Shown: positions 34,073 to 43,383, counted from the stretch's first letter. The stretch is DNA of 64,000 bases from G965205725 sp965205725 (GCA_965205725.1 OZ242189.1:124001-188000), one strand, 5' to 3'. Translations and numbers: made by a program. The notes: generated by a model from the sequence alone, not told the origin.

Positions 34073-36949
34073 TTACTGACAGGCTTCGCAATCCGGGTTA
34101 TCCAGTGAGCAAGCCTGGGGTATGGGTGCCAGTTGAGGCTCGCCTGAAGACACGGCATTGAGCGTGCCAGTGTCTATGGTCGACTTCTCTGTACCGGTTG
34201 CTGCCAATGAGCGCAGGTAATAGGTGGTTTTCAGTCCGCGATACCAGGCCATGCGATAGGTGACGTCGAGCTTTTTGCCGCTGGCATTATTGATGTACAG
34301 ATTCAGCGACTGGGCCTGGTCGATCCACTTCTGGCGGCGACTGGCGGCCTCCACAATCCAGCGGGGCTCTACCTCGAAGGCGGTGGAGTAAATGGATTTC
34401 AGGTCTTCTGGTACACGATCAATCTGCTGCACGCTGCCATCGTAGTACTTGAGATCGTTAACCATCACAGCGTCCCACAAGCCGCGCTCTTTCAGGTCGT
34501 GAATCAGATAGGGGTTAACCACAGTGAATTCACCAGAGAGGTTCGATTTCACATACAGGTTTTGATAAGTCGGCTCAATGGACTGGGAGACACCTGTGAT
34601 ATTGGCGATGGTCGCTGTAGGTGCAATGGCCATGACGTTGGAATTGCGCATGCCCCTGGTTTTAACGGCTTCACGTAATTCGCTCCAGGCCAGCGTTGCA
34701 CTGGTGTCCACTTCGATATAGTCGTCACCACGAGTAGCGACCATATTTTTGAGTGAGTCGATAGGTAAAACACCTTTGCTCCACAGAGAGCCTTCAAAGC
34801 TTGAGTAGGCACCGCGTTCCTGGGCCAGCGTGCAGGAAGCGCTGATGGCGTAGTAGCTGATTGCCTCCATTGACTGATCGGCAAACTTAACCGCTGCATC
34901 AGACCCATAGGCGATATGCTGCTTGTACAGCGCATCCTGAAAGCCCATCAACCCCAGGCCAATCGGGCGGTGGCGCAGGTTGGATGTGCGTGCCTGGGGT
35001 ACAGAGTAATAGTTAATGTCGATCACGTTATCGAGCATGCGTACAGCAGTGGTAACCGTTTGCTCCAGCTTCTTGAGGTTGAGGCCATTTTCGTCGATGT
35101 GTCGGGCCAGGTTTACAGAGCCGAGGTTACATACAGCGATTTCTTCCTGGTTGGTATTGAGAGTAATCTCAGTACACAGGTTGGAGCTGTGCACAACGCC
35201 CATGTGCTGTTGTGGTGAGCGCAGGTTGCAGGGGTCTTTAAATGTGACCCAAGGGTGGCCTGTTTCAAACAGCATGCCAAGCATTTTGCGCCACAGGTTC
35301 TCTGCCTTGAGAGTTTTGTGTAGCTTGAGTTCCCCGCTTGCCGCCATCGCCTCGTACTCGCAGTAGCGATCTTCAAAGGCCTGACCATACAGGTCGTGCA
35401 AGTCAGGGACATCATTGGGGCTGAACAAGGTCCAGTCGCCGCCGTCAAATACCCGTTTCATAAACAGGTCGGGAATCCAGTTGGCAGTATTCATATCGTG
35501 GGTGCGGCGGCGGTCGTCGCCAGTGTTTTTACGCAGCTCCACGAACTCCTCAATGTCCATGTGCCAGGTTTCCAGATAGGAGCACACAGCCCCTTTACGC
35601 TTGCCACCCTGGTTGACTGCAACCGCAGTATCGTTGACTACTTTCAGGAAAGGTACAACGCCCTGTGACTTGCCGTTAGTGCCTTTGATATAGCTACCCA
35701 GAGCGCGAACGGGCGTCCAGTCGTTACCGAGGCCCCCTGCCCACTTCGAGAGCATTGCATTGTCGCGAATAGCGCCGTAAATGCCGCCGAGATCATCAGG
35801 TACAGTCATCAGATAACAGGAGGAGAGTTGAGGCCGCAATGTTCCGGCATTGAACAAAGTAGGCGTAGAACTCATATAGTCGAACGAGGACAGTAAGCGG
35901 TAGAACTCGATGGCACGTTGGTTTTTGTTCTCTTCCTCACTGGCCAGCCCCATGGCGACACGCATAAAGAATATCTGCGGCAGTTCAAAGCGTATGTCAT
36001 TGCTGTGGATGAAATAGCGGTCGTACAGGGTTTGCAGACCCAGATAGGTGAACTGCAAATCCCGTTCTGGCAGCAGCGCCTGACCCAGCATGTCCAGGTC
36101 GTAGCTGCGCAGATGGGGAGACAGTAGTTCCAGCTCTATGCCCTCATTGATATAAACCGGCAGCGCTTTTGCGTATAGCGTTCCCATTTCTTCCTGGGTG
36201 GCGTTGTCGGCAACGCCCATGAAGCTCAGTGCTTCGGTGCGAAGGTTGTCGAGCAGCAAGCGCGCTGTCGCATAGGAATAATTGGGTTCCCTTTCAATCA
36301 ATGTGCGCGCGGTAATGACCAGTGAATCGCTCAGTTCTCTTTGAGACACGCCGTCGAATAGATTGCGCAGCGCCTCGTCGATGATATCTGCCTCTGAAAC
36401 ATCATCCAGGTCGGCACAGGCTTCACCCACAACCGTGTGAATGCGACCCATATCCAGCGGTACTCGGCTGCCGTCAGCCATCGTGACCTGGATGCCACTG
36501 TGGCTGGATTCAGTTGCTGCGGGCATCGCTTGCCGCTCTGCATCGCGTTGGCGCGAGCGATCTTCCCTGTAAATCACATAGTCGCGAGCAATCTTGTGTT
36601 GCCCCGCGCGCATGAGAGAGAGTTCAACCTGATCCTGAATGTCTTCAATATGTATAGTGCCGCCAGAAGGCATGCGGCGCTTGAATGTGGCGCTAACCAT
36701 ATCAGTCAGCTTGGCGACAGTTTCGTGAATGCGCGAAGAAGCTGCTGCTGTGCCACCTTCTACTGCCAGAAATGCTTTGCTAATAGCCACAGTAATTTTA
36801 CTGTCGTCGTAGGGCACAACGGTGCCGTTACGTTTTATAACTCTGACCTGGCCAGGGGCAGTGGCTGAAATATTAGCGGATGGTGTGACTGATTCAGGGT
36901 GGGTGGCGGCGTTTGGATTGGCCGCTGGTTGATTGGTCTCTGTGTGCAT
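34073..36949 (-). CDS. nrdA: Class Ia ribonucleotide reductase, alpha subunit with two ATP-cones
   Basis: Reduces ribonucleoside diphosphates. Two consecutive ATP-cone domains open the protein: VRVIKRNGTVVPYDDSKI (near residue 34) and VTMADGSRVPLDMGRI (near 155), so allosteric activity control is probably through the second cone as in Pseudomonas. The catalytic barrel shows NLCTEITLNT with a catalytic cysteine, and the C-terminal redox pair is in DNPDCEACQ. Length 958 fits the two-cone form. The likely promoter lies over 400 bases upstream, beyond two mobile-element copies. Confidence 0.95.
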   Translation of the reverse strand: MHTETNQPAANPNAATHPESVTPSANISATAPGQVRVIKRNGTVVPYDDSKITVAISKAFLAVEGGTAAASSRIHETVAKLTDMVSATFKRRMPSGGTIHIEDIQDQVELSLMRAGQHKIARDYVIYREDRSRQRDAERQAMPAATESSHSGIQVTMADGSRVPLDMGRIHTVVGEACADLDDVSEADIIDEALRNLFDGVSQRELSDSLVITARTLIEREPNYSYATARLLLDNLRTEALSFMGVADNATQEEMGTLYAKALPVYINEGIELELLSPHLRSYDLDMLGQALLPERDLQFTYLGLQTLYDRYFIHSNDIRFELPQIFFMRVAMGLASEEENKNQRAIEFYRLLSSFDYMSSTPTLFNAGTLRPQLSSCYLMTVPDDLGGIYGAIRDNAMLSKWAGGLGNDWTPVRALGSYIKGTNGKSQGVVPFLKVVNDTAVAVNQGGKRKGAVCSYLETWHMDIEEFVELRKNTGDDRRRTHDMNTANWIPDLFMKRVFDGGDWTLFSPNDVPDLHDLYGQAFEDRYCEYEAMAASGELKLHKTLKAENLWRKMLGMLFETGHPWVTFKDPCNLRSPQQHMGVVHSSNLCTEITLNTNQEEIAVCNLGSVNLARHIDENGLNLKKLEQTVTTAVRMLDNVIDINYYSVPQARTSNLRHRPIGLGLMGFQDALYKQHIAYGSDAAVKFADQSMEAISYYAISASCTLAQERGAYSSFEGSLWSKGVLPIDSLKNMVATRGDDYIEVDTSATLAWSELREAVKTRGMRNSNVMAIAPTATIANITGVSQSIEPTYQNLYVKSNLSGEFTVVNPYLIHDLKERGLWDAVMVNDLKYYDGSVQQIDRVPEDLKSIYSTAFEVEPRWIVEAASRRQKWIDQAQSLNLYINNASGKKLDVTYRMAWYRGLKTTYYLRSLAATGTEKSTIDTGTLNAVSSGEPQLAPIPQACSLDNPDCEACQ

Positions 36950-37110
36950 CTCTACTCCGGGTTGGCTGCTCGCCTTATTGTTGTTTGGCTACAACTTGGT
37001 ATCACTTGTTACTCTTGTTGTTACTCTTGTTGTTACTCTTCGTCCAACAGCCGAGCGGTTCTGATGCTCGACAATAAAAACTTTGCAAACAAAGCTTTTA
37101 TCAGCGAAAT

Positions 37111-37164
37111 TGCGTGGGTTTTTGCCTGGCCTGAAAGCGACATCATCTTCCGTGCAAAGGTCTC
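37111..37164 (-). mobile_element. Truncated copy of the miniature inverted-repeat element
   Basis: The right end of the element (GACATCATCTTC to AAGGTCTC at 37164) is well conserved, but the left part dissolves into unrelated sequence around 37080-37110. Only the 5 bases TATTT separate it from a full copy at 37170, so the full copy appears to have inserted beside or into the older one. Confidence 0.7.
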
Positions 37165-37169
37165 TATTT

Positions 37170-37308
37170 GAGACCTTTGCACGAAAGCCATTTCACCTGC
37201 ATGCTGCGTTAAAATCGTACTCAATCGGTCATTTATAAGCATAAACTCCCTCATTCCGTGCGTTTTTGCCTGGCCTGAAAATGAAATCATCTTCCGTGCA
37301 AGGGTCTC
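37170..37308 (-). mobile_element. Miniature inverted-repeat element, inverted full copy
   Basis: A 139-bp copy in opposite orientation to the others, between nrdA and its likely promoter. It is flanked by the duplication TATTT (37165-37169 and 37309-37313). The right end carries one change (CAAGGGTCTC). Confidence 0.9.
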
Positions 37309-37357
37309 TATTTATTAGCTTTATCTGCATGTCTGGGCATATGCGAAAAATGCCTGA

Positions 37358-37464
37358 CCCCCTATATATTGGGGGTGTTGAGAAATTTTCATACAAGATA
37401 ATGCGGTTTATCCCCAATTGCAAGGCATTTAACCTGGGGTTTTCTGTGGGTAGGGTGTGGATAA
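37358..37464 (-). promoter_or_regulatory. Control region of nrdAB: paired NrdR-like boxes, DnaA boxes and promoter
   Basis: CCCCTATATATTGGGG (37359-37374) and ATACAAGATAATGCGG (37391-37406) resemble NrdR boxes (12 and 11 of 16 positions against the consensus as I know it) and are separated by 16 bp, the usual spacing. On the minus strand TTGCAA (37423-37418) and TATCTT (37400-37395) with a 17-base spacer make a candidate promoter overlapped by the second box. TTATCCCCA (37408-37416) and TGTGGATAA (37456-37464, a perfect DnaA box in inverse) add DnaA control, as known for nrdAB in E. coli. Confidence 0.6.
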
Positions 37465-37600
37465 GTGTAGTGGTCTGCGGGTGCTAACCGGCCAGCCCGC
37501 ATAACTTCAAAGGATTGATAAATCAGACACTGGCGTGGTGCTAAATAGCCTGTCGCCGATGTTGCTGTAAAGCGGCACGCAAAAGGCTAACCTGGGTTAT

Positions 37601-38512
37601 TTACTGGCTTCCCAGTAGCAGAAATTCCATAAGTGCCTTTTGGGCGTGCAGGCGGTTTTCAGCCTCGTCCCAGACCACGGTGTCGGGACTATCCATTAAC
37701 TCGGCGCTAATTTCTTCGCCGCGATGAGCGGGCAGGCAGTGCATGTAGATGGCATCGCTAGCAGCTTTACTCATTAATTCGGCATTCACCTGGTATCCGG
37801 CAAAAAGTCTCAACCGCTCTTCCTGCTCGGCTTCCTGGCCCATGGAGGCAAACACGTCGGCGACTACCAACGCCGCTTCGGCAACAGCTTTGGCTGGCTG
37901 GCGCACAACACTAACGCGGGCACTATTGGCTGCGACCAGGCCACTATCGGGCTCAAAGCCTTCGGGGCAGGCAATACGCAATTCGAAATCGAATTGTCTT
38001 GCGGCATTGATATAGGAGTGGCACATGTTATTGCCATCGCCAATCCAGGCAACAGACTTGCCTGCAATATCGCCGCGATGCTCGCGGAAGGTTTGCATGT
38101 CGGCCAGGAGCTGACAGGGGTGGCATTGATCGGTCAAAGCGTTAATTACGGGCACTGAAGAATTGGCGGCAAAGCGCTCAACAATATCGTGGCCGAAAGT
38201 TCTGATCATGACGATGTCGACCATGGAGGATATGACTCGAGCGCTATCTTCCACTGGCTCACCGCGGCCAAGCTGAGTATCCTGTGGCGACAGGAACATG
38301 GCGTGACCACCCATCTGTGCCATGCCAGCTTCAAAAGACACGCGGGTGCGAGTAGAGGATTTTTCGAAAATCATGCCCAACACTTTTCCGGAGAAAGGCG
38401 TTGGCTCACTGCCGCTGCGATGTAATTGTTTTAGTTTGCTGGCTCTATCAATGAGTTGGCCTAGTTCGCCGGGTGACAAATCCAGTAGGGACAGAAAATG
38501 TCTGGTCGTCAT
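37601..38512 (-). CDS. argF: Ornithine carbamoyltransferase
   Basis: Makes citrulline from ornithine and carbamoyl phosphate in arginine synthesis. The 303-residue protein shows the carbamoyl phosphate loop SSTRTRVSFEAGM, LSPQDTQLGRGEP, HPCQLLADMQT, and the ornithine-binding HCLPAHRGEE. It lies 33 bases downstream of argD on the same strand, forming an argDF operon. The 88 bases downstream to 37513 hold nothing recognisable. Confidence 0.96.
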   Translation of the reverse strand: MTTRHFLSLLDLSPGELGQLIDRASKLKQLHRSGSEPTPFSGKVLGMIFEKSSTRTRVSFEAGMAQMGGHAMFLSPQDTQLGRGEPVEDSARVISSMVDIVMIRTFGHDIVERFAANSSVPVINALTDQCHPCQLLADMQTFREHRGDIAGKSVAWIGDGNNMCHSYINAARQFDFELRIACPEGFEPDSGLVAANSARVSVVRQPAKAVAEAALVVADVFASMGQEAEQEERLRLFAGYQVNAELMSKAASDAIYMHCLPAHRGEEISAELMDSPDTVVWDEAENRLHAQKALMEFLLLGSQ

Positions 38513-38545
38513 GGCAACAGTCCTGGGCGTTGTTTTAGTAAGAGA

Positions 38546-39745
38546 TTACGCTGTGGCGGCGCGAGGTGTATGCGCGCCAGCGTAACTGTAGATGAACTCG
38601 CACATGAAACTCGCGAGCTCCTGGCACTGACTGTCGTCCATCACCAGCGGTGGCAATAGTCGCACCGTGTTATCAGCGGTCATGTTGATAAGGTAGCCTT
38701 GCCTGAGCGCTTGAGGCACCAGTTCACTGCAGTCTCGTGCCAGTTCTATGCCTAGCATTAAACCCTGGCCTCGTATGTCGACGATGCCGGGTAAGGGCAG
38801 TAACTTGTTTTGCAATTGGCCCAGCAGATACGCGCCCATTTTGGCTGCGCGGGCAGCCAGATTTTGCTCTTTCATAGTTTCCAGGGTTGCCAGTGCCGCA
38901 GCGCAGGCCAGCGGATTGCCGCCATAAGTCGAGCCGTGGTTACCTTTGGCCAATACATCCCTGGCGGGGCCGCTAGCCATGCACGCGCCAATTGGTACCC
39001 CGTTGGCCAGCGCTTTGGCTGTCGTGATTACATCGGGGCGCACTGATTCCCCGTGGCAGGCATACCAATGTCCAGAGCGGCAATTCCCACTCTGAACTTC
39101 ATCCAGCATCAATAGCCAGCCATATTCATTGCACAGGTCGCGCAAATCCTTGAGGTAGCCGGGGTAGGGTATGCGAACGCCACCCTCGCCCTGTATCGGT
39201 TCTACCAGTATTGCGACCACGTCGGCATTATTTTCGGCGATACTTCGCACAGCATCCAGATCCGAAAATGGCGCTCGCGCAAAACCCTCTACCAGGGGTT
39301 CAAAGCCGGCCTGAATTTTGCGATTGCCAGTGGCTGACAGGGTGGCCATGGTGCGGCCGTGGAAAGAATTTTCCATCACAATCACCGCCGGGTTGTTGAC
39401 GCCCTGCTGATGTCCGTACAGGCGTGCGATTTTTATTGCGGCTTCGTTGGCTTCAGCGCCGGAGTTTCCAAAAAACACGTTGTCCATGCCGGCCAGGCCC
39501 GTGAGCAGAGAAGCGAGTTCTTCCTGTCGCGGAATTTGATAGAGGTTTGAAGTGTGCAGTAGCCGGCCAGCTTGAGTAGAGATGGCTGTAGTAACTGCCG
39601 GATGCGCATGTCCCAGGCCGTTAACACCGACACCCGCGACTGCGTCGAAATAGCGACGGCCATTTTCATCAAACAGGTAAATACCTTCCCCGTGCGAAAA
39701 TCTCACAGGGAGCCTGCCGTAAGTGTCCATAATGGGTGAGGACAT
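38546..39745 (-). CDS. argD: Acetylornithine aminotransferase
   Basis: PLP-dependent fourth step of ornithine synthesis, often also serving the lysine pathway. The 399-residue protein has FDAVAGVGVNGLGHAHP, NSGAEANEAAIK, FHGRTMATLSATG, LDEVQSGNCRSG and the PLP lysine in TTAKALANGVPIGA. The usual GNGR of the LDEVQ block is GNCR here. Followed by argF. Confidence 0.95.
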   Translation of the reverse strand: MSSPIMDTYGRLPVRFSHGEGIYLFDENGRRYFDAVAGVGVNGLGHAHPAVTTAISTQAGRLLHTSNLYQIPRQEELASLLTGLAGMDNVFFGNSGAEANEAAIKIARLYGHQQGVNNPAVIVMENSFHGRTMATLSATGNRKIQAGFEPLVEGFARAPFSDLDAVRSIAENNADVVAILVEPIQGEGGVRIPYPGYLKDLRDLCNEYGWLLMLDEVQSGNCRSGHWYACHGESVRPDVITTAKALANGVPIGACMASGPARDVLAKGNHGSTYGGNPLACAAALATLETMKEQNLAARAAKMGAYLLGQLQNKLLPLPGIVDIRGQGLMLGIELARDCSELVPQALRQGYLINMTADNTVRLLPPLVMDDSQCQELASFMCEFIYSYAGAHTPRAATA

Positions 39746-39965
39746 AGTTCTCTACCTTTTGCTAACAGCGCAATAAAAAGACGCCAGACCCTGGAAACGC
39801 AAAAAGGCAGCGCAAGCTGCCCATCAGAAAAGCGATAATATAGCGTCCTTTACAGCTTGGCAATGTGTCTCGGGTGGCGGTACCTGGGCAAATTACTCGG
39901 GTATTATACGGTGAGACTATGTACAATAATGCCTCGTTTTAATAGCACAAGAGACGTGATACACC

Positions 39966-40313
39966 ATGGAAATAATGGACGCTATCAAAGATCAGATTGA
40001 AAGCAATCCGATCATTCTTTATATGAAGGGTTCACCGAATCAACCCCAGTGTGGTTTTTCCGCGCGTACAACTCAAGCGCTGATGGCCTGCGGTGAACGC
40101 TTTGCCTATGTCGATGTACTGAGCAACCCGGATGTGCGTACTCATTTGCCGACCTATGCCAATTGGCCAACCTTTCCGCAGCTATGGATTCAGGGCGAGT
40201 TAATTGGTGGATGCGATATTGTTGTAGAGATGTACGAGAGCGGCGAGTTACAGCCCCTGATCAAGGCAGCGGCCCAGGCTATCGACGCCCAGGAGGCAAC
40301 AGCTACCGAGTAA
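39966..40313 (+). CDS. grxD: Monothiol glutaredoxin, Grx4/GrxD type
   Basis: A 115-residue monothiol glutaredoxin with the CGFS active site (QCGFSARTTQAL), the glutathione-binding WPTFPQLWI, and GGCDIVVEMYESGEL. Such proteins carry and transfer 2Fe-2S clusters. The gene stands alone and ends in a strong terminator. Confidence 0.95.
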   Translation: MEIMDAIKDQIESNPIILYMKGSPNQPQCGFSARTTQALMACGERFAYVDVLSNPDVRTHLPTYANWPTFPQLWIQGELIGGCDIVVEMYESGELQPLIKAAAQAIDAQEATATE

Positions 40314-40337
40314 ACCAGAGTTAACGTCTCTTTCTCG

Positions 40338-40364
40338 AAGCCCGCGAACCCAGCGGGCTTTTTT
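40338..40364 (+). terminator. Rho-independent terminator after grxD
   Basis: AAGCCCGC (40338-40345) and GCGGGCTT (40353-40360) form an 8-bp stem followed by TTTT; located 25 bases after the grxD stop. Confidence 0.85.
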
Positions 40365-40393
40365 ATGGGGAATATCCTGCCCGAATTGATAAA

Positions 40394-40412
40394 CTAATTG
40401 ATAATCATTCTT
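40394..40412 (+). promoter_or_regulatory. Fur-like box upstream of the porin gene
   Basis: GATAATCATT (40400-40409) matches ten consecutive positions of the 19-bp Fur consensus; the left hexamer is poor. About 90 bases upstream of the porin start. Consistent with iron control of the porin/FMN/PepSY group. Confidence 0.5.
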
Positions 40413-40497
40413 ATTTAGTTTAGCGTTGCCACCAGGTCGTCTCCCAGCGTACCGGGAGGCGTTGCAGTCACCAGAGTGTAAATGTTTGAGGATATCA

Positions 40498-41775
40498 ATG
40501 AAAAGACGACTCGTTTTGGCAGTGTTGTTAGCAGCACTGCCCAGGTTTGGGTTTGCTGCCAACGGGGTCAAGACTCCGACAGTAGAAGAAATGTGGGAGA
40601 TTATTCAGCAGCAAGCCAGGCAGATTGAAGCACTGAAAAGTCAACAGCAGCAGACCGATGTGCAATTGCAGGCAACTGAGATCAAGATTGAGGCTACCGC
40701 CGATGCAGTAGAAAATGACACCGGTGTCTCTGGTCTGGCTTCCTGGGCTGGCAAAACCCAGCTAGGGGGATATGGAGAGGTGCTTTACAACGATGGCACC
40801 CAGCGCTCTGAAAACGCCAGCAATAGTAATCCGAATAAAGAGCTCGATGTGCAGCGGCTGGTATTTTATATAGCCCATCAGTTTGACGACAATCTGCGTT
40901 TCTTCTCGGAAGTGGAATACGAGCACACCAATACGGGTGGCGCCGGAGAGGTTGAAGTAGAGCAGGCGTATATCGAGTGGGATTACAGGCGCGAACACAG
41001 TGCACTCGCTGGCTTGTATCTGCCTCCGGTGGGTATTCTCAATGAGACCCATGAGCCTGATACATTCTATGGGGTAGAGCGCAATCTGGTTGAAAGCCGT
41101 ATTATTCCGACGACCTACCGCGTCAACGGTATTAAATTACAGGGCGAGCTGGCGCCGGGTTTTAGCTATGATTTCGGTGTTCATGAAGGCCTGCAACTGG
41201 CTGACAATTTCTCCATTCGCAGCAGTCGCCAGAGTGGTTCGCGGGCCAATGCCGAGGAGCTGGCCACTACTGTACGGGTGAAGTACACCGGCATGCCCGG
41301 TCTGGAACTCGGATTGGCGCTGCAATATCAGAGTGACCTCACCCAAGCGGGCATTGGTAACAGCCGCCTCGGTCGGAGTGCCTTCGGCGGGGGTGAAGTT
41401 GATGGTCTGCTGACCGAAACCCATGCCATATACAATAGCGGCGACTTTGGTTTTCGTGCGCTGTATGCGCGTTGGGATATCGACAGCGATATTGAGGGTT
41501 TGGGTGGCGTTGGTCGCGATGAACAAGTGGGCTGGTATGTCGAGCCGTCTTATAAGGTGACGGACAAACTGGGCTTGTTTACCCGCTATGAGTTCGTCGA
41601 TGAGTTGGCTGGCAGCAGCGCCATAGAATCTGAAAAACGTCGCGCTTTAATTGGTGCGAACTACTGGATTCACCCCGGGGTGGTGTTGAAAGCCGACGTG
41701 CAGTTCGAGTCGGATGAAGACAACAGCAATGCAGAGCTAGACGGGTTTAACCTGGGTATCGGCTGGAGTTTTTGA
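40498..41775 (+). CDS. Outer-membrane porin, phosphate-selective-porin-like
   Basis: Starts at ATG 40498 (GAGGA 7 bases upstream) with a signal peptide MKRRLVLAVLLAALPRFGFA and a short coiled coil (IIQQQARQIEALKSQQQQTD) such as trimeric porins use. The rest is a series of amphipathic beta strands (LGGYGEVLY, LVFYIAHQFDDNLRFFSEVEYEH, GLFTRYEFVDELA) ending in the aromatic WSF typical of outer-membrane barrels. 425 residues. The frame upstream to 40426 is not used. A Fur-like box lies upstream and an FMN-binding and a PepSY-type protein follow, so iron or electron-acceptor uptake is plausible. Confidence 0.82.
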   Translation: MKRRLVLAVLLAALPRFGFAANGVKTPTVEEMWEIIQQQARQIEALKSQQQQTDVQLQATEIKIEATADAVENDTGVSGLASWAGKTQLGGYGEVLYNDGTQRSENASNSNPNKELDVQRLVFYIAHQFDDNLRFFSEVEYEHTNTGGAGEVEVEQAYIEWDYRREHSALAGLYLPPVGILNETHEPDTFYGVERNLVESRIIPTTYRVNGIKLQGELAPGFSYDFGVHEGLQLADNFSIRSSRQSGSRANAEELATTVRVKYTGMPGLELGLALQYQSDLTQAGIGNSRLGRSAFGGGEVDGLLTETHAIYNSGDFGFRALYARWDIDSDIEGLGGVGRDEQVGWYVEPSYKVTDKLGLFTRYEFVDELAGSSAIESEKRRALIGANYWIHPGVVLKADVQFESDEDNSNAELDGFNLGIGWSF

Positions 41776-41786
41776 TGGGCTTTGTC

Positions 41787-41812
41787 AGGGGTCTTTTGAG
41801 ACCCCTTTTGGG
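41787..41812 (+). terminator. Hairpin between porin and FMN-binding protein
   Basis: AGGGGTCT and AGACCCCT form an 8-bp stem with a TTTG loop, followed by only three T before GGGG; probably an attenuator that lowers expression of the next genes. Confidence 0.45.
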
Positions 41813-41823
41813 GTTAGTGTGCA

Positions 41824-42612
41824 ATGAATAGAGTGGCTCGATTGTTTTGCTTTAGCTCCGGCGGGTGCCGGTACCCAGTTTTGCTTGGACTGCTGGTATT
41901 GTCGACACTGGTTTGGAGCAAAGGCCGCTACCTGGAAACAGAGGATTTTTTGAAACTTGCCTTTGAAAGTGTGGAGTACGAAGCTGCTATGCTTTGGCTC
42001 AGTCATCCGCAGAAGGCTATATTGCAAACGATCCTGGACCGCAAATCAGTGGGTTTGCGTGTTAGGTACTGGCAAAGTGATCGGCGCACAGCCTGGATAT
42101 TTAACGAGATTGGCAAGGAAATGCCCATTACCGTTGGAGTGGTGCTCGATGACAACCGGATTGCTCAATTGCATGTTCTGGAGTACCGCGAAAGCCGTGG
42201 TGGGGAGGTGCGCTATCCCTTTTTTACCCAACAGTTTCTCGGCGGGCAGTTGGACAAACAGCTAAAGCTATCGGCAAAGATTGACGGTATCACGGGGGCG
42301 ACTTTATCGGTACGCGCCATGGAGAGGGTTACACGCGCAGCCTTGTATTTAGATCACCAGGTGAATCCAGCGACCCCAATCAATGCTGCCGATGCACAGA
42401 TCAATGCTGCCGATGCACAGATCAATGCTGCCGATGCGCGGATCAATGCCGCCGATGCAAAGATCAATGTTGCCGATGCAAAGATCAATGTTGCCGATGC
42501 ACAGACCAATGTTGCCGATGCAAAGATCAATGTTGCCGATGCAAAGATCAATGTTGCCGATGCAAAGATCAATGTTGCCGATGCAAAGATCAATGTTGCT
42601 GACGCACAATAA
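41824..42612 (+). CDS. FMN-binding domain protein with C-terminal heptapeptide repeats
   Basis: A 262-residue envelope protein. An N-terminal hydrophobic stretch (VLLGLLVLSTLVW, residues 19-31) anchors or exports it. The FMN_bind domain covers about residues 80-175 and ends with DGITGATLSVRAM, where the threonine in the GAT-like motif is the usual covalent FMN attachment site. The last 77 residues are eleven repeats of the type INVADAK/INAADAQ, encoded by 21-bp tandem repeats at 42379-42609, and stop directly after them. Lies between a porin and a PepSY-type membrane protein; likely part of an electron-transfer chain in the periplasm. Confidence 0.85.
   Translation: MNRVARLFCFSSGGCRYPVLLGLLVLSTLVWSKGRYLETEDFLKLAFESVEYEAAMLWLSHPQKAILQTILDRKSVGLRVRYWQSDRRTAWIFNEIGKEMPITVGVVLDDNRIAQLHVLEYRESRGGEVRYPFFTQQFLGGQLDKQLKLSAKIDGITGATLSVRAMERVTRAALYLDHQVNPATPINAADAQINAADAQINAADARINAADAKINVADAKINVADAQTNVADAKINVADAKINVADAKINVADAKINVADAQ
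42379..42609 (+). repeat. 21-bp in-frame tandem repeat, eleven units
   Basis: Eleven units of 21 bp, each coding for seven residues [IT]N[AV]ADA[QKR]. Units 1-4 carry GCT GCC (Ala-Ala), units 5-11 GTT GCC (Val-Ala), so at least two rounds of expansion are visible. Changes in copy number keep the frame. Confidence 0.95.
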
Positions 42613-42618
42613 ATTCTT

Positions 42619-43383
42619 GTGAAGAACCTCACCTATTTTCATCAAAGACTGGGCTTCGCCATTGCGATCATTGTCGTTTTGCTCGCGGTTACCGGCATAC
42701 TGCTAAACCATTCGGCACCGATGTCTCTGGCGCAACGGCCGCTGCCAAACTGGTTGGCTAAACCACTTTACGGCGTCGATGTCGACAGGGAGCCCCGCAG
42801 CGCTGTGAAGACCAGGCTTGGATGGGTGTCACAGTCCTTTGGCGGACAGTTGTGGCTCAATGAAAAAAGACTCGCCGCGCGCTGCACCAGTGCACTCGTG
42901 GGTGCGGTCAGTGACCAGGGACAACTTGTTGTTGCCTGCCGCAGAGAACTGTTGCAGTTTGGTATTGACGCAGAGCTGGTCGAACTGATTGACGAACGAT
43001 ATGGGATACCTGCTCCAATCGACGCCATTGGTCTGGCTGAGGGGGGTGGCATTGGCAGAGTCCTGTTAAGTGTCGCTGGCGCGACCTATGATTTCGATGT
43101 GCTATCGCTGGCGGTAAGCAGTTATTCGAACACGGGTAATCCAGGTGAGGAAGCAATCGCCTGGTCCTCCATGTCAGCATCGTCAGCATCGCCTGCCAAC
43201 TTTGATTTGCCCTTGGCTGAGGGTGCAATCAGCCTCGAACGCTTTATCCTGGATTTGCATTCGGGTCGGGTTTTGGGCGGCTGGGGTATTTGGTTGCTCG
43301 ATGGTATAGCGATTTGCCTGATATTATTGGTTTTCAGTGGCTATGTGAGCTGGCGAGAGCGGCGTAAGAATCTCGAAGACTAA
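42619..43383 (+). CDS. PepSY-associated transmembrane protein
   Basis: A 254-residue inner-membrane protein with one helix at each end (FHQRLGFAIAIIVVLLAVTG near residues 8-27 and GIWLLDGIAICLILLVFSGY near 221-240) around a periplasmic domain. The HQRLG...GILLNH start and LDLHSGRVLGGWG...SGYVSW end are the pattern of PepSY-TM proteins, often linked with ferric reductases and siderophore use. GTG start at 42619, 6 bases after the FMN-protein stop, so translationally linked. Confidence 0.75.
   Translation: MKNLTYFHQRLGFAIAIIVVLLAVTGILLNHSAPMSLAQRPLPNWLAKPLYGVDVDREPRSAVKTRLGWVSQSFGGQLWLNEKRLAARCTSALVGAVSDQGQLVVACRRELLQFGIDAELVELIDERYGIPAPIDAIGLAEGGGIGRVLLSVAGATYDFDVLSLAVSSYSNTGNPGEEAIAWSSMSASSASPANFDLPLAEGAISLERFILDLHSGRVLGGWGIWLLDGIAICLILLVFSGYVSWRERRKNLED

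Noticed and set aside
42349..42645. Frames on both strands with repeats IDLCIGN, ASATLIF and RSMLPMQ.
   Set aside because: Shadows of the 21-bp repeat that codes the C-terminal tail of the FMN-binding protein.
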